From Synergistaceae bacterium UBA6101 (GTDB taxonomy: Bacteria; Synergistota; Synergistia; Synergistales; Synergistaceae): a DNA stretch of 50,972 nt. The stretch lies in assembly GCA_002428495.1 (NCBI GenBank), contig DIWR01000014.1, forward strand, positions 1 through 50,972, given 5' to 3'. Below are positions 41,967 to 50,820 of the stretch, piece by piece (the first letter of the stretch is position 1; every line of letters starts with the position of its first letter). Position numbers and translations under genes: made by a program. The notes under the pieces were generated by a model, which did no database searches, was not told where the DNA came from, and saw only the letters and a program-made list of their open reading frames with translations.

Positions 41967-42094
41967 GTATATTCCCCCTGCTCTCTTGGTTTTTCAAATA
42001 TATACCTGATTTTATACCACAAGTATTGGCATTTGCTATGTAAAAAGCACTATAATAATCATCAGATCAGCAGAGACAAGGCGGTGGCTCATTT

Positions 42095-42595
42095 ATGGAG
42101 AACAAGATCTTCGCTCCCTGGAGGATGGCCTACATCCTCTCAAATTCAGACGACAATGAACAAAAGGAGCCCGAATGCATATTTTGTGAATTCCCACAAA
42201 TGAACGATGACGAAAAAAACCTGATACTCCACCGAGGCAAAGAATGCTTCGTCATACTCAACGCATTCCCCTACAACCCGGGACACCTGATGGTAGTCCC
42301 CTACCGCCATACAGCTGATTTGCCGGGTCTCACCCCTTCAGAGCTTTCAGAGATGATGTCTCTGTGCCAGACTGCCCACAGGGTCATCACCGAGGTAATG
42401 AAACCCCATGGGTTCAACATGGGAATGAACCTGGGGAAAGTTGCAGGAGCAGGGATCGATCAGCATCTTCACATGCACGTGGTGCCACGCTGGAACGGTG
42501 ATACAAACTTCATGCCGGTCCTTGGGGAGGTCCGCGTAGTATCAGAGGCCCTTATTTCAACTTGGAAAAGGCTCAGGGAAAAGTGGCCGGAGTAG
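42095..42595 (+). CDS. HIT family hydrolase/phosphorylase
   Basis: The 166-residue protein starts with IFAPWRMAYI and has the HIT signature HLHMHVVPRW with the catalytic histidine, plus NPGHLMVVPYRHTADL. An N-terminal CIFCEFP supplies zinc cysteines. It resembles AP4A phosphorylase-like HIT proteins that split dinucleoside polyphosphates or nucleoside phosphoramidates. It overlaps the YigZ gene by 13 bases and is likely co-transcribed with it. Confidence 0.9.
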   Translation: MENKIFAPWRMAYILSNSDDNEQKEPECIFCEFPQMNDDEKNLILHRGKECFVILNAFPYNPGHLMVVPYRHTADLPGLTPSELSEMMSLCQTAHRVITEVMKPHGFNMGMNLGKVAGAGIDQHLHMHVVPRWNGDTNFMPVLGEVRVVSEALISTWKRLREKWPE

Positions 42596-43248
42596 AAAAC
42601 AGCTATTCTTTTATAGCCCCGGCAAAGGAGATCGATGTTGAGCTGACTGTAAAAAGATCACGTTTTATAGGATCTGTGCGTATCTCCTTAGACCCGGACG
42701 AAGCCTCAGAAAAAATAAAGGGCTTCCCCGAATTATTTCCCAAGGCGAATCACCATTGCTGGGCTTACCGGATAGGGACAGAAAACATACTTGAACACTG
42801 CTCTGATGCCGGAGAGCCTGCCGGTACAGCGGGACGGCCGATTCTGGGGATGCTCAAAAGACATTCCCTGCAAAACACCCTTCTGGTGGTCACTCGTTAT
42901 TTCGGCGGGATCAAACTCGGGGTAAGGGGACTCATAGAGGCTTACGGCGAGGCAGCCGAACTTGCTGTCACAGAGGCAGGTACTGTCGAAATGGAGCTTA
43001 ACCTTCAGCTTGATCTTTCCTGCAGCTATGAACACTCAAAAACCCTCTCCTCTTCACTGAAAAAATGGGGTTTCGGGGAAGACCGGGTCTCCGCCCTGTA
43101 CGGGGAAAACGTTGAGATGAGCTTGTTTGTTCCATGTTCTTCAAAACCAGAGATAGCCCCTTCGCTTGAAGAGATGTTTTCAAGGGGCATGATACAAAAA
43201 CTTGAATGGGGGAACAATGCTGTTCCAATACCCAGGGACAAACAGTAA
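42583..43248 (+). CDS. YigZ/IMPACT family protein
   Basis: The 221-residue protein has the IMPACT N-terminal domain motifs KRSRFIGSVRISLDPDEA, HHCWAYRIG, CSDAGEPAGTAGRPIL and VTRYFGGIKLGVRGLIEAYGEA, followed by a DUF1949-type domain. It is widespread and may affect translation or ribosomes. The start is uncertain: I favour GTG at 42583, inside the HIT gene; TTG at 42562 is possible. Neither has a strong ribosome site, so coupling to the HIT gene is likely. Confidence 0.85.
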   Translation: MAGVENSYSFIAPAKEIDVELTVKRSRFIGSVRISLDPDEASEKIKGFPELFPKANHHCWAYRIGTENILEHCSDAGEPAGTAGRPILGMLKRHSLQNTLLVVTRYFGGIKLGVRGLIEAYGEAAELAVTEAGTVEMELNLQLDLSCSYEHSKTLSSSLKKWGFGEDRVSALYGENVEMSLFVPCSSKPEIAPSLEEMFSRGMIQKLEWGNNAVPIPRDKQ

Positions 43249-43478
43249 AAATCGTGTGCCCCGCTCGTTCCTTCCCCCCCGGGCAGCAGTTCCTGCTGCA
43301 TGCGGGTATCCGTTCTGCCGCCAGAGGCGGGCAGGTTTATGCCGATCAATACTTCTGACGGACACCACCTCTGGACTGCAGTCTTGGTGACCCGGGACCT
43401 CCTTCCTCAAAGACGGAAGCCCCGATGAGGATATTAAGTACCGAGGGGGCCGTGCGGTCCCTGCCGGGCAGAGTAAAT

Positions 43479-43975
43479 TTAGTCCGGCCCTCCTGATCCA
43501 GTTCCGGAACCTATGTATTCAGATTCAGGCTGGAACTTTTTTTCTGAGTCCCTGAAGACAAAACCCTTCCAGTTCGGGTGGCTGAATTCTCTTTCTGCGG
43601 TTCTCATTTCAGCCTCCCACGGCAGGCCTGAGGCAGGGCTGCCGAAAACATACATGGCCGAGATCGAGATCTCGGCAGATCCCTTTCCGATCAGTATATC
43701 CGGTGAGGCATCTGCTTCCACAAAGAGTCTTGGGGCGGCAAATTCCTCTACATAGAATTCTTTCCTCCCGATAGACTCATCTTCTCCCGGAATATGAATG
43801 CTGCTTTGATCTCAATTCTTCCCTTGACCTCTCCCTGGGGGCTAAAATTTTTAATCAGGAATTCTTTTTCACCGACCCCGGGAGCAGGGAGGGCTCCGAA
43901 AGAAAATAAAATCAAAGCAATGACCGAGAGTATCCCAAGGAGGTTTCTCTCTGACCTTTTCCAAAGTATGCTCAT
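43479..43975 (-). pseudogene. Frameshifted secreted protein of unknown function
   Basis: A frame starting at ATG 43975 encodes a signal-anchor (NLLGILSVIALILFSFGALPAPG) and EFLIKNFSPQGEVKGRIEIKAAFIF, then stops at 43748. From near 43785 a second frame continues GEDESIGRKEFYVEEFAAPRLFVEADASPD and runs to 43479. Adding one C in TTCCGGGAG (plus strand 43785-43793) would restore one 165-residue exported protein. It could be a real mutation or a sequencing error. The family is not recognised. Confidence 0.6.
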
Positions 43976-44114
43976 TACCCGTCCTCAATTGAAGAGAGAA
44001 TATGATCTGTATCATTACCGATAATACCCGAGAAAATAATAACTCAGACAGGCTATTTTACCTATTGAACATAATGATATTACATTACAGAATAACAATG
44101 AAAGGAGTGATCAA

Positions 44115-44522
44115 ATGAAGAAGATACCGGCTCTTGCGGCTATCATATTTCTCTTTCTTGCCCTGCCTGCTTTTGCAGAGGTCTGCAGCACCACGTCTCC
44201 GGCAGAAGAACAGCAGGAGGAGAAGGGTATTCCCCTTGAGTTTATAAACCGCTCGGGGTCAGAGATAAAGGGGATCTTCATATCTGAGACCGGAAGGAAT
44301 CTCTGGTCCGAAAATCTCCTAAGGGATACTGCTCTCAACGACGGAGAGGATGCGAGCCGTGACATCAGAAGAAGAAACATCCTTGGGCTCACGGACATTA
44401 AGATAATATACTCCTCCGGCAAAGTGAAGATATGGAAAAAACTTCCGATACTCGAAATATTTGAGATAACAGACAAGAAGGACGGAGAACCGGGCTACGA
44501 ACGCATCAAGCTTGGAGCCTGA
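44115..44522 (+). CDS. Small secreted protein of unknown function
   Basis: The 135-residue protein has a signal peptide (IPALAAIIFLFLALPAFAEV) and a beta-rich mature domain with LEFINRSGSEIKGIFISETG and DIRRRNILGLTDIKIIYSSGK, which resembles domains seen in exported proteins of this phylum. ATG follows AAAGGAG. A terminator follows directly, so it is a single gene. No function can be assigned. Confidence 0.7.
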   Translation: MKKIPALAAIIFLFLALPAFAEVCSTTSPAEEQQEEKGIPLEFINRSGSEIKGIFISETGRNLWSENLLRDTALNDGEDASRDIRRRNILGLTDIKIIYSSGKVKIWKKLPILEIFEITDKKDGEPGYERIKLGA

Positions 44523-44529
44523 TAGCAAT

Positions 44530-44552
44530 AAAGCCCCGCGGCGCGGGGCTTT
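44530..44552 (+). terminator. Rho-independent terminator after the small secreted protein
   Basis: AAAGCCCCGC pairs with GCGGGGCTTT around a short loop, followed by AACTTTTAT. Confidence 0.75.
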
Positions 44553-44598
44553 AACTTTTATCTTCCGAAGATATCAGCTGAAAGAAATGATCCAGCTC

Positions 44599-45099
44599 CT
44601 ACTCAGCAGAATGAATATCCTCGTAGTACTGTCCCATCAGTTTCTTCCAGTCGACGTTGTCATCCAGAAGGTTAGGACACGTGCTGTCCGGGTAGAACCA
44701 TTTCCTTCCGAGACCCATAAGTATCTGCCACCAGTCATGCACATCGGGTATCAGTATCTCACCTTCAGGACCGATCCTTCTCAGTTCACGGTAGACCAGC
44801 GCGACCATCTGGCTCTCGTCCATAGCCGCTGTTGTCTTTGCATAGAATTCGATCGTATAAAAATATGAGCAGGCTCCGAGCTGGCAGAGTATCTCTGTCC
44901 ATTTGGGGGAGATCCTGTTGGTCCTGGCAAGCACCATCTGTTTTTTGCTTCCCGAACTTTTGTGGTTGACAAGGAAAAGTATCTTATCAGGATCTATGTG
45001 GCGCAGCTCTTCATATTTTGATATCAGGGCTTCCGCTATAGGTCTGATCCTGTTGTTGCATATCTCATAATCAAACTCTGAACTGGCTTTTACTGCCAT
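44599..45099 (-). CDS. Putative metallopeptidase-like protein with degenerate HExxH
   Basis: The 166-residue protein resembles a family of putative zinc metallopeptidases found in phages and bacteria. The stretch YTIEFYAKTTAAMDESQMVALVYREL corresponds to the substrate strand and active-site helix, and IPDVHDWWQILMGLG to the distal histidine region. Where HExxH would be expected the sequence reads YRELRR, so catalysis is doubtful. I use the ATG at 45099, which follows AGGAGG; the frame upstream has no ribosome site. The family call is tentative. Confidence 0.6.
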   Translation of the reverse strand: MAVKASSEFDYEICNNRIRPIAEALISKYEELRHIDPDKILFLVNHKSSGSKKQMVLARTNRISPKWTEILCQLGACSYFYTIEFYAKTTAAMDESQMVALVYRELRRIGPEGEILIPDVHDWWQILMGLGRKWFYPDSTCPNLLDDNVDWKKLMGQYYEDIHSAE

Positions 45100-45340
45100 C
45101 TCAATTCCTCCTGTTATTCGGCTGCCTTTGCCGCCGCACAATAAAACTCGTCAAATTATATCACTGGAAGTCATCTTTTTCGGGGAAATGGCCCATTTTA
45201 CGTTTATTTTGGGGCATAAATGAGCGTTAAGACGTTAACTAAATTTGACCTTATTTCTTCCTTTGACTTTTCCTACAGCGCAAAGATCCCGTTGCGCACT
45301 CTTTGCTCTTTTCACCCTTATTATTCCCGTTCAGCATAAC

Positions 45341-45379
45341 AAGCAGGACGCCCCCTAAAAAACCGGGGGCGTCCTGCTT
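45341..45379 (-). terminator. Hairpin downstream of ftsZ
   Basis: AAGCAGGACGCCCCC pairs perfectly with GGGGGCGTCCTGCTT around a 9 nt loop. It lies 30 bp beyond the ftsZ stop. The T-run is weak. Confidence 0.7.
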
Positions 45380-45408
45380 TACGTTTATATTTAATGTGGA
45401 TCAGGGAC

Positions 45409-46728
45409 TCAGTCTATCTGAGGTTTCCCCGAGACCTTATTTTTTCTCAGGAAAGTAGGTTCATCCAGCTCCTCGGATAACTCCCTCGGAGTCGCTTCTT
45501 CAGGCGTCATCTCCTCTTTTTCCTGAAGCCATGACGGTCCTCTTCTGACTTCGGGCACAGGGGAAACATCCTTTTCTGTCTTTTCTTCTGCTGCAACAGA
45601 AATAGGCTCGTGCCAAACCGGCCTCTGGACCTCCTGTTTGAAAACAGGCCTTTGTGCGCTGACAGGGGTTTCCTGGCGGGAGCTATTGCTTTCCGGGCCG
45701 TCCTCTTCAAAACCTGTTGCAACGATGACTATCTCAACGCTTTCTTCCATATCGCCGTCTTCGGCACAACCCCATACAAATGTTGCATCTTCCGAGATTA
45801 TCCCTTCAATATATGCTGCGGCTTGCTGTACCTCGAAGATACCAAGGCCCTCCCCGTATGTGATGTTCATAAGGACTCCCTTGGCTCCATGCATTGAACA
45901 TTCCATCAGCGGGCTTTCCAGTGCTTCCCTGAGCGCGTTGTCGATCCTGTTTTCACCCTTTGCACAGCCTACACCCATAACTGCAACGCCCGCATGTTTC
46001 ATTACCGCCTTAAGGTCAGCAAAATCAACATTGACCATTCCCGGACGCGTAACAAGATCGGTTACGCCCTGTACTGCCTGTCTCAGGACTTCGTCAACCA
46101 TCGAGAAGGATTCGCTTAAAGGCGTCTCTTTGCGGCATATCTGAAGAAGCCTGTCGTTAGGCACGACAATGAGCGCATCTACGCACTGACGAAGTTTGGC
46201 TATGCCCTCTTCAGCGTAACGCATTCTTCTGGCCCCCTCGAACATAAAGGGTTTGGTGACTACCGCGACGGTAAGAATGCCCATTTCTTTTGCAGTCTGG
46301 GCAATTATCGGAAGAGCTCCGGTGCCTGTTCCGCCACCCATACCGGCAGTCAGGTATACCATGTCGGATCCCCTGAGATATTCTCGTATTTCCGATAATG
46401 ATTCTCTTGCCGCCTGTTCGCCTATGTGCGGGAGGGCTCCTGCCCCCAGCCCTTTAGTGACTTTTTCGCCAAGTACGATCTTGTTGTGGCTGAGAGACAT
46501 ATCAAGGCTTCTTATATCCGTGTTTACTGCGAGGATATCCACACCTTCTATTCCTTTGCTTATGATGTGGTTGAGAGCGTTGCCGCCTCCTCCCCCTACA
46601 GCGATTACCTTTATGGTTTCTCTGCGAGCAGGTTCAGATATATTTTGTGCGGAAGGAGTTTTCGCCTTTGATGTTCCTTCGGATTCATCGGGATACGGAT
46701 AGCAAAGCTCTGTAGCCGGTATACTCAA
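45409..46728 (-). CDS. ftsZ: Cell division protein FtsZ
   Basis: The ~439-residue protein is a tubulin-like GTPase that forms the division ring. Seen are KVIAVGGGGGNALNHI, the tubulin signature AGMGGGTGTGALP, VPNDRLLQI, the T7 loop VNVDFADLKAVM, a long acidic linker from about 350 and a C-terminal tail (LDEPTFLRKNK) of the kind that binds FtsA and other partners. No division or cell-wall gene adjoins it, which is unusual since ftsZ often sits behind ftsA. TTG at 46728 after GGGAGTGGTG is my choice; TTG at 46776 is an alternative. Confidence 0.93.
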   Translation of the reverse strand: MSIPATELCYPYPDESEGTSKAKTPSAQNISEPARRETIKVIAVGGGGGNALNHIISKGIEGVDILAVNTDIRSLDMSLSHNKIVLGEKVTKGLGAGALPHIGEQAARESLSEIREYLRGSDMVYLTAGMGGGTGTGALPIIAQTAKEMGILTVAVVTKPFMFEGARRMRYAEEGIAKLRQCVDALIVVPNDRLLQICRKETPLSESFSMVDEVLRQAVQGVTDLVTRPGMVNVDFADLKAVMKHAGVAVMGVGCAKGENRIDNALREALESPLMECSMHGAKGVLMNITYGEGLGIFEVQQAAAYIEGIISEDATFVWGCAEDGDMEESVEIVIVATGFEEDGPESNSSRQETPVSAQRPVFKQEVQRPVWHEPISVAAEEKTEKDVSPVPEVRRGPSWLQEKEEMTPEEATPRELSEELDEPTFLRKNKVSGKPQID

Positions 46729-46808
46729 TTGTTCACCACTCCCGTTTGTTGTTGATGTATAATCAGTACATTTCAAATACCATTATACAACAGAGGGGAG
46801 AGGCTCGG

Positions 46809-47939
46809 TTGGATTTAAAAGAAGAAAAATATAAAAGAAAGGATAACATCTCTGGTGACCGTAGGGCCTTTATTTTTTTTATGGCAGTTTTTGCCTTCCT
46901 CGCGTGGCAGGTCACCCGTCCGCTGGTAATGGCGCTGATATGGTCCGGAATGCTCTCTTTTATCGTTCAGCCGGTCTACCGTCATTTAACAGATCTCTCC
47001 GGCGGCAGATTCAGGAACCTCTCTGCCGCTGCTGCGCTTTGCCTTATTGCTGTCCTGTTTATAATACCGCTCATATACATCATAACCTCCCTTGGAGGCG
47101 AGATCTCAAAAATTATCGGAGTCATTTCAGATTTTATTTCGAGAAACGAGATAAACCAGACAAGAGATCTTGTTGAACTTATCCCCGGATGGTTCCCGGC
47201 GTGGCTTAATGATTACCTCAAAATTTTTCTTCTGGATTCCGGATCTGTCAGAGATTTCGTTCAAAAAACAGCTCAGTGGGCCGGCGGCAATCTTACCAAT
47301 ATTTCAAAGCAGCTGATCCAGGGCGCTTCTTCTATCCTGATAGAGATGATCGTTGTAATGATGGTATCCTTCTTCTTCATAAGGGACGGGGCAAAGATAG
47401 TCGAATATGTGAAAAGCGTTACGCCGCTTTCGGAGGAAGAGAAGACCTTGTTCTTCCACAGAACAAAAAAACTCCTCAATTCCGTTATCTTCGGGATAAT
47501 GCTGACAGTTGCCATTCAGGCTATTCTTGGAGGCCTGGGATGGTGGTTCGTCGGATTAAGCACCCCTGCGTTCTTCGGCATGCTGATGTTCTTTTTTGGA
47601 ATGTTCCCGGCCGGGACAGCAATTGTCTGGGTACCGGGAGGGATATACCTGATCCTTTCCGGAGACTTAAAGGGAGGCATAATGCTTCTGGCATGGGGAT
47701 CCATAGTGGTAGGAACTATCGATAATCTTCTGCGCCCCTTCCTTATAAGTGGGGGCAAGAGCGAAGGAAAAGGCGAAGAGATACCCACATTGCTTGTAAT
47801 ACTTGGACTCTTCGGTGGGGTAATAAAGTGGGGTTTCCTGGGCATTTTTCTCGGGCCGCTCATCTTAGTGCTTTTCCTCCTAATATTTGACCTTTACCGT
47901 TATCGTTGCTGTGTCGATAAAAATGAGGATCCCGTATAA
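46809..47939 (+). CDS. AI-2E/PerM family membrane protein
   Basis: The 376-residue protein has about seven to eight transmembrane helices and the family parts VTRPLVMALIWSGMLSFIVQPVY, IVVMMVSFFFIRDG, GLGWWFVGLSTPAFFGML, WVPGGIYLILSGD and GTIDNLLRPFLISGG. The family includes sodium/proton antiporters and proposed AI-2 exporters; the substrate is unknown here. TTG at 46809 follows GGGGAGAGG. It diverges from ftsZ across 80 bp and overlaps mntP by one base. Confidence 0.88.
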   Translation: MDLKEEKYKRKDNISGDRRAFIFFMAVFAFLAWQVTRPLVMALIWSGMLSFIVQPVYRHLTDLSGGRFRNLSAAAALCLIAVLFIIPLIYIITSLGGEISKIIGVISDFISRNEINQTRDLVELIPGWFPAWLNDYLKIFLLDSGSVRDFVQKTAQWAGGNLTNISKQLIQGASSILIEMIVVMMVSFFFIRDGAKIVEYVKSVTPLSEEEKTLFFHRTKKLLNSVIFGIMLTVAIQAILGGLGWWFVGLSTPAFFGMLMFFFGMFPAGTAIVWVPGGIYLILSGDLKGGIMLLAWGSIVVGTIDNLLRPFLISGGKSEGKGEEIPTLLVILGLFGGVIKWGFLGIFLGPLILVLFLLIFDLYRYRCCVDKNEDPV

Positions 47940-48493
47940 TGACTTTGGATCTCAGCACCTTGGCAACAGCCGCTTCTATCGCCATGGATGCTTTCTCTGT
48001 TTCCATATGCATGGGCATATGCCACGGGGGTCTTGGTCGGCGCGACGCTCTTACTCTGGGAGGGGCTTTTGGGATATCGCAGTTTGGGATGCCCCTGCTT
48101 GGGGCACTGGTCGCAGCCAACATAACAGGATTTCTGAACAGCTGGACACCATGGATCGGCGCAGGTCTGATAATATGGGTGGCATTGAACATGATAAGTG
48201 AAGCCTACACCGGAAAAGACAAGACCAACTCCTGCATGAATATAACGTTGATGAACGTCCTGATACTGGCCTTTGCCACTTCTCTTGACGCCCTCATAGT
48301 CGGATTCTCAATAAAAAGCTCCGGAGGATCGGCTCTGCTTCTAGCCTTATCCGCCGGAGTCATAACTTTTTTACTTTCTTTCTCAGGAGCGCTGGGAGGG
48401 AAAAAGCTTGGAGAGAAGATCGGTACCTACGCCGAGTATTCAGGCGGGGTCGTGCTCATCCTTGTGGCTCTCAATATACTTACCAAAGCCTGA
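47939..48493 (+). CDS. mntP: Manganese efflux pump MntP
   Basis: The 184-residue protein has six hydrophobic helices and the MntP signatures AASIAMDAFSVSICMGI, GAFGISQFGMPLLGAL and FATSLDALIVGFSI, the aspartates of which are thought to bind Mn2+. It exports manganese. ATG overlaps the preceding TAA (TAATG), so it is coupled to the AI-2E family gene. Known mntP genes are often under Mn riboswitch control, but no such leader is seen in this operon. Confidence 0.9.
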   Translation: MTLDLSTLATAASIAMDAFSVSICMGICHGGLGRRDALTLGGAFGISQFGMPLLGALVAANITGFLNSWTPWIGAGLIIWVALNMISEAYTGKDKTNSCMNITLMNVLILAFATSLDALIVGFSIKSSGGSALLLALSAGVITFLLSFSGALGGKKLGEKIGTYAEYSGGVVLILVALNILTKA

Positions 48494-48505
48494 ACAGGCT
48501 TTCAC

Positions 48506-49621
48506 TTACACCTCGATAAGCTCGTGATCCCTTGTCCCTATCCCAAGCTTCTCACAGTGCTCAAGAGTCGTCTGCCAGTGAGTGTCTGGATGTATCGTAT
48601 GGAAATGGTCTTCTTTTTTGAATCCTCTTATCTTTTCGTCCAAAAGGCTTCCTGATATTACAGGAGCTTTCATCACAGCCTCAGCGCATGCCTGATCCAG
48701 AGCTATCGGATCCATTGATGCGAATATACCGATATCCGGTATCACAGGAAGGTCGTTTTCCACGTGACAGTCGCAGAATGGCGATACATCTATGACAAAG
48801 CTTATATGGAAATGGGGTCTTCCGTTCAGCACGGCTTTCGTATATTCTGCCATTTTTCTGCACATGATATCGTTTGATTCGTAATCAGCCGGACTGATAG
48901 CGTCAAAAGGACAAAGGGAAAGGCATCGCCCGCAGCCTACGCACTTAATTTTGTCGATGACCGCTTTGCCCTCACCGTTGAAGGTGATCGCATCATGCGC
49001 ACATCCGCTTATGCATTTCCTGCAGGACCTGCACTTGGAGGATCTTACCTTTAGCTTGCCTGTGCTGTGCATCTCCATCTTTCCGGCCCGTGAACCTGAA
49101 CCCATGCCTATATTCTTCACGGTTCCACCGAAGCCGCTCTGTTCGTGCCCCTTGAAGTGTGTCATGGAGATAAGGATATCAGCATCCATGACAGCCCTTC
49201 CTATCCTGGCCTCTTTTACATATTCTCCGCCTGGCACCGGTACGAGGACTTCGTCAGATCCCTTGATCCCGTCAGCAATTATTACATGGCACCCCGTACA
49301 GAATGGATTGTAGCCGTTTTCATATGCGGCATCAAGGTGTTCAAGAGCGTCCTTTCTCCTTCCTACGTACAAAGTGTTGCAGTCTGTGAGGAAGGGCTTT
49401 CCTCCCATTCCTTTTACGATATCTGCTATTACCTTGGAATAGTTTGGCCTGAGATATGCAAGGTTTCCCGGTTCTCCAAGATGGAGCTTGATGGCAGTAT
49501 ACTTCTTCTTGAAGTCTATCTCTTCGATCCTGGCTTTCCTTACAAGCCTGTCCAGTTTCTGAAGGATATTCCTCTCCGGTGTGGTCCTGAGATTTGTAAA
49601 ATAGACTTTGGATCTTTCCAT
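48506..49621 (-). CDS. DUF362 domain protein with two [4Fe-4S] clusters
   Basis: The 371-residue protein has a DUF362 core (KLHLGEPGNLAYLRPNY, GGKPFLTDCNTLYVGRRKDALEHL, DADILISMTHFKGHEQSGFGGTVKNIGMG) and an inserted ferredoxin domain (CRSCRKCISGCAHDAITF and CVGCGRCLSLCPFDAI). Function is unknown, but a redox role is likely. I start at ATG 49621, which lies six bases beyond the M20 stop and uses GGGAAAGGA inside that gene, so the two genes are coupled. Confidence 0.85.
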   Translation of the reverse strand: MERSKVYFTNLRTTPERNILQKLDRLVRKARIEEIDFKKKYTAIKLHLGEPGNLAYLRPNYSKVIADIVKGMGGKPFLTDCNTLYVGRRKDALEHLDAAYENGYNPFCTGCHVIIADGIKGSDEVLVPVPGGEYVKEARIGRAVMDADILISMTHFKGHEQSGFGGTVKNIGMGSGSRAGKMEMHSTGKLKVRSSKCRSCRKCISGCAHDAITFNGEGKAVIDKIKCVGCGRCLSLCPFDAISPADYESNDIMCRKMAEYTKAVLNGRPHFHISFVIDVSPFCDCHVENDLPVIPDIGIFASMDPIALDQACAEAVMKAPVISGSLLDEKIRGFKKEDHFHTIHPDTHWQTTLEHCEKLGIGTRDHELIEV

Positions 49622-49626
49622 TCTTA

Positions 49627-50820
49627 TCAGTGTTCCTTTCCCTTCTCCATTTCTTTTCTGTAGTCTTCCCACATTTTTTCACGAAGCTTCTCGTCAAGCA
49701 AAACTTCAAGCGCCGACCTTGCTATTATCTTTGCCCCTGTCTTCAGAGCATCATGAGCTCTCTCCGTTGTCGTGGCTTCAGCGAAAGCTCTTGTATGGGC
49801 TTCGATGTTTTTACCGCAAATGTCCATTTCAGGCTGTACGGCAGGACATCTATATGTTACATCCCCAACATCTGACGATCCCATGAATCCTTCGATCTGG
49901 GTAACAGGAATGTCAAATTCTGCAAAAAGGCTTTCCAGAAGTTCTTCCGCTGTCTCATTCGGAAGCATATCCTTGAAGCTGGCTTCAAAGTTGCGCCATA
50001 TCACTTCGGTCCCCGTTGCCATGGCGGCTCCCCGGGCACAGTTGTAAACCTTCTTCATTATCTCATCAAGATAGGCTTTTTGGGGCGCCCTGAAATAAAA
50101 ACGCCCCTTCGCCCTTTCCGGAACTATATTGGGAGCAGTCCCTCCCTCGTGGTAGATGCCATGCATCCTGACTTCCTGCTTAACATGCTGACGAAGCATG
50201 TCTATCGCATGGAAGAAGAGCTGGAGCCCATTAAGCGCGTTTACTCCCTCCCATGGAGCTGATGCGGCATGAGAGGTCTTTCCTTTGAATGTGAATTCTA
50301 CCGCGTCCATCGCCAGAGAGCGGTACTTTACAATTGTTTTTCCGCAATGAGAGTGTATCATTATGGCGAAATCACAGCCGTCGAAGACCCCTTTTTCTGC
50401 CATTTCCACCTTGGCTCCGTTTGTTTCCTCTGCAGGAGTTCCTATCACAAACAGCTCGCCCGGTATTTCCTCCATAAGTGGCAGGAGTCCCAATCCGGCA
50501 AGTACAGACATCGCTCCGTGGAGATTGTGCCCACAGGCATGTCCGATCTCAGGCAGAGCATCGTATTCCACAAGAAGGGCCACCCTTCCGCCGCTTTCTC
50601 TCTTTCCTTTTTTTGCGATGAAGGCTGTAGGAATTCCCATAAACGGGTACTCAACATCGAAACCCGATTTTTCCAGTACATCAACGATCTTATTGCTTGT
50701 TTTGAATTCTTCGCCCGAAACTTCCGGCTCAGCAGCAAATCCGTCGCTCATTTCGACCATTTCCTGCCAGTGTTTTTCGATCTCAGAGTAAAGATTTTCG
50801 ATATATTTATTTTTATCCAA
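49627..50820 (-). CDS. M20 family amidohydrolase
   Basis: The 397-residue enzyme belongs to the M20 metallopeptidase/amidohydrolase group, near AbgB and aminoacylase-type enzymes. Metal-binding and core motifs are LVEYDALPEIGHACGHNLHGAM, GTPAEETNGAKVEM, MIHSHCG, GKTSHAASAPWEGVNALNG and GSSDVGDVTYRCP. It probably removes acyl or aminobenzoyl groups from amino acids or peptides. Start is TTG at 50820 with AAAGGAGGG seven bases upstream. It leads a two-gene operon with the DUF362 protein. Confidence 0.9.
   Translation of the reverse strand: MDKNKYIENLYSEIEKHWQEMVEMSDGFAAEPEVSGEEFKTSNKIVDVLEKSGFDVEYPFMGIPTAFIAKKGKRESGGRVALLVEYDALPEIGHACGHNLHGAMSVLAGLGLLPLMEEIPGELFVIGTPAEETNGAKVEMAEKGVFDGCDFAIMIHSHCGKTIVKYRSLAMDAVEFTFKGKTSHAASAPWEGVNALNGLQLFFHAIDMLRQHVKQEVRMHGIYHEGGTAPNIVPERAKGRFYFRAPQKAYLDEIMKKVYNCARGAAMATGTEVIWRNFEASFKDMLPNETAEELLESLFAEFDIPVTQIEGFMGSSDVGDVTYRCPAVQPEMDICGKNIEAHTRAFAEATTTERAHDALKTGAKIIARSALEVLLDEKLREKMWEDYRKEMEKGKEH

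Noticed and set aside
43249..43478. Extra coding sequence between yigZ and the frameshifted gene
   Set aside because: Frames on both strands lack starts with ribosome sites and show no recognisable motifs.
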